Shown piece by piece: positions 63,872 to 64,000 of a DNA stretch of 64,000 nt. A program made the translations under genes and the position numbers. The stretch spans positions 3,637,501 through 3,701,500 of the forward strand of contig NZ_LCTZ01000002.1 of assembly GCF_001413955.1 (NCBI RefSeq), read 5' to 3'. Origin of the DNA: Flagellimonas eckloniae. Lineage in GTDB: Bacteria; Bacteroidota; Bacteroidia; Flavobacteriales; Flavobacteriaceae. The notes under the pieces were generated by a model, which was given only the letters and a program-made list of their open reading frames with translations, had not been told where the DNA came from and ran no database searches. Positions within the stretch are counted from its first letter, which is position 1. Each line of letters starts with the position of its first letter.

Positions 63872-64000
63872 GTGAAATTGCCACTCCATACTTTCATTGA
63901 AAACATACCGAAGAGACTTCGCCGTTTTGCTTCCATTTTAATGGCGGCTTTTATGCTGGGTATTTCCAATGTCATTTTAGAGGAAGACCGAATGATTCAT
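63872..64000 (+). CDS. N-terminal part of an unidentified gene (cut by window end)
   Basis: Open frame of 43 codons from a GTG start (63872) to the end of the window; a stop at 63824-63826 bounds it upstream and no ATG is available before residue 24. The sequence has a basic N-terminal stretch (KRLRRF) and a hydrophobic segment (ASILMAAFMLGISNVIL) followed by acidic residues, like a membrane anchor or signal peptide. Not identified; the start codon is uncertain. Confidence 0.5.
   Translation, partial: MKLPLHTFIENIPKRLRRFASILMAAFMLGISNVILEEDRMIH

Overview
The window is an AT-rich, gene-dense chromosomal stretch of a marine-type Flavobacteriaceae bacterium (phylum Bacteroidota). The assignment rests on a SusC/SusD pair, the gliding and type IX secretion (T9SS) genes gldJ and porV, a T9SS C-terminal sorting domain on the first protein, promoters of the Bacteroidota type (TTG / TAnnTTTG), and the near absence of Shine-Dalgarno sites. 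It reads as core chromosome: no prophage, insertion sequence or CRISPR array was seen.

Layout. 1-1314: tail of a secreted beta-helix protein. 1385-7365: gltBD (glutamate synthase). 7689-8831: acyl-CoA dehydrogenase. 9072-13698: NhaD antiporter, then exbB-exbD-tonB-like-folC. 13764: tRNA-Val(TAC). 14104-22353: an accessory locus with an AraC-type HTH protein, susC, susD, an unrecognised lipoprotein and an aryl-sulfotransferase-like lipoprotein. 22447-30784: queD-like, tRNA-Val(GAC), murF, gldJ, porV, cdd, pdhA and pdhC. 30865-39137: M28 peptidase, SDR, SprT-like protease, manC, DUF389 membrane protein, mlaEF-type ABC transporter and a PafA-like phosphatase. 39154-42741: minus-strand group with KAS III-like enzyme, methyltransferase, glycosyltransferase and 2-hydroxyacid dehydrogenase. 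42904-45741: gcvP. 45867-49829: UbiA-like membrane protein, ECF sigma/anti-sigma pair, and a GbsR-type regulator with a three-gene membrane/methyltransferase operon. 49886-53788: M3 peptidase, purE and purK, with a perfect heptamer tandem array touching the purE stop. 53906-56665: a fused HPRT-adenylate kinase, obgE and a DUF4136 lipoprotein. 56830-64000: S9 peptidase, small membrane protein, LytS/LytR-type two-component pair, SDR, cupin, mpl and a partial gene.

How the genes connect. ExbB/ExbD/TonB-like could energise TonB-dependent transporters such as the SusC here. GldJ and PorV belong to the gliding/T9SS machinery that exports proteins like the one at the left edge. MurF and Mpl act in peptidoglycan synthesis and recycling; GltBD, GcvP, PurEK, HPRT-Adk, Cdd and PdhAC are central metabolism.

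Most notable points: (1) porU, which I recall lying between gldJ and porV in Flavobacterium johnsoniae, is absent from that slot; (2) two near-identical 18-bp palindromes (TTTCA[A/G]AAATTATTGAAA) precede the GbsR-type regulator and its neighbouring operon, suggesting a small self-contained regulon of unknown function; (3) nineteen perfect CTGACTA heptamers supply the purE stop codon; (4) the SusCD/aryl-sulfotransferase locus, with a nested inverted repeat before susC and a terminator directly against the sulfotransferase start; (5) the HPRT-Adk gene fusion. Positions and motifs are read from the sequence; family names come from recognised motifs and no database search was run.
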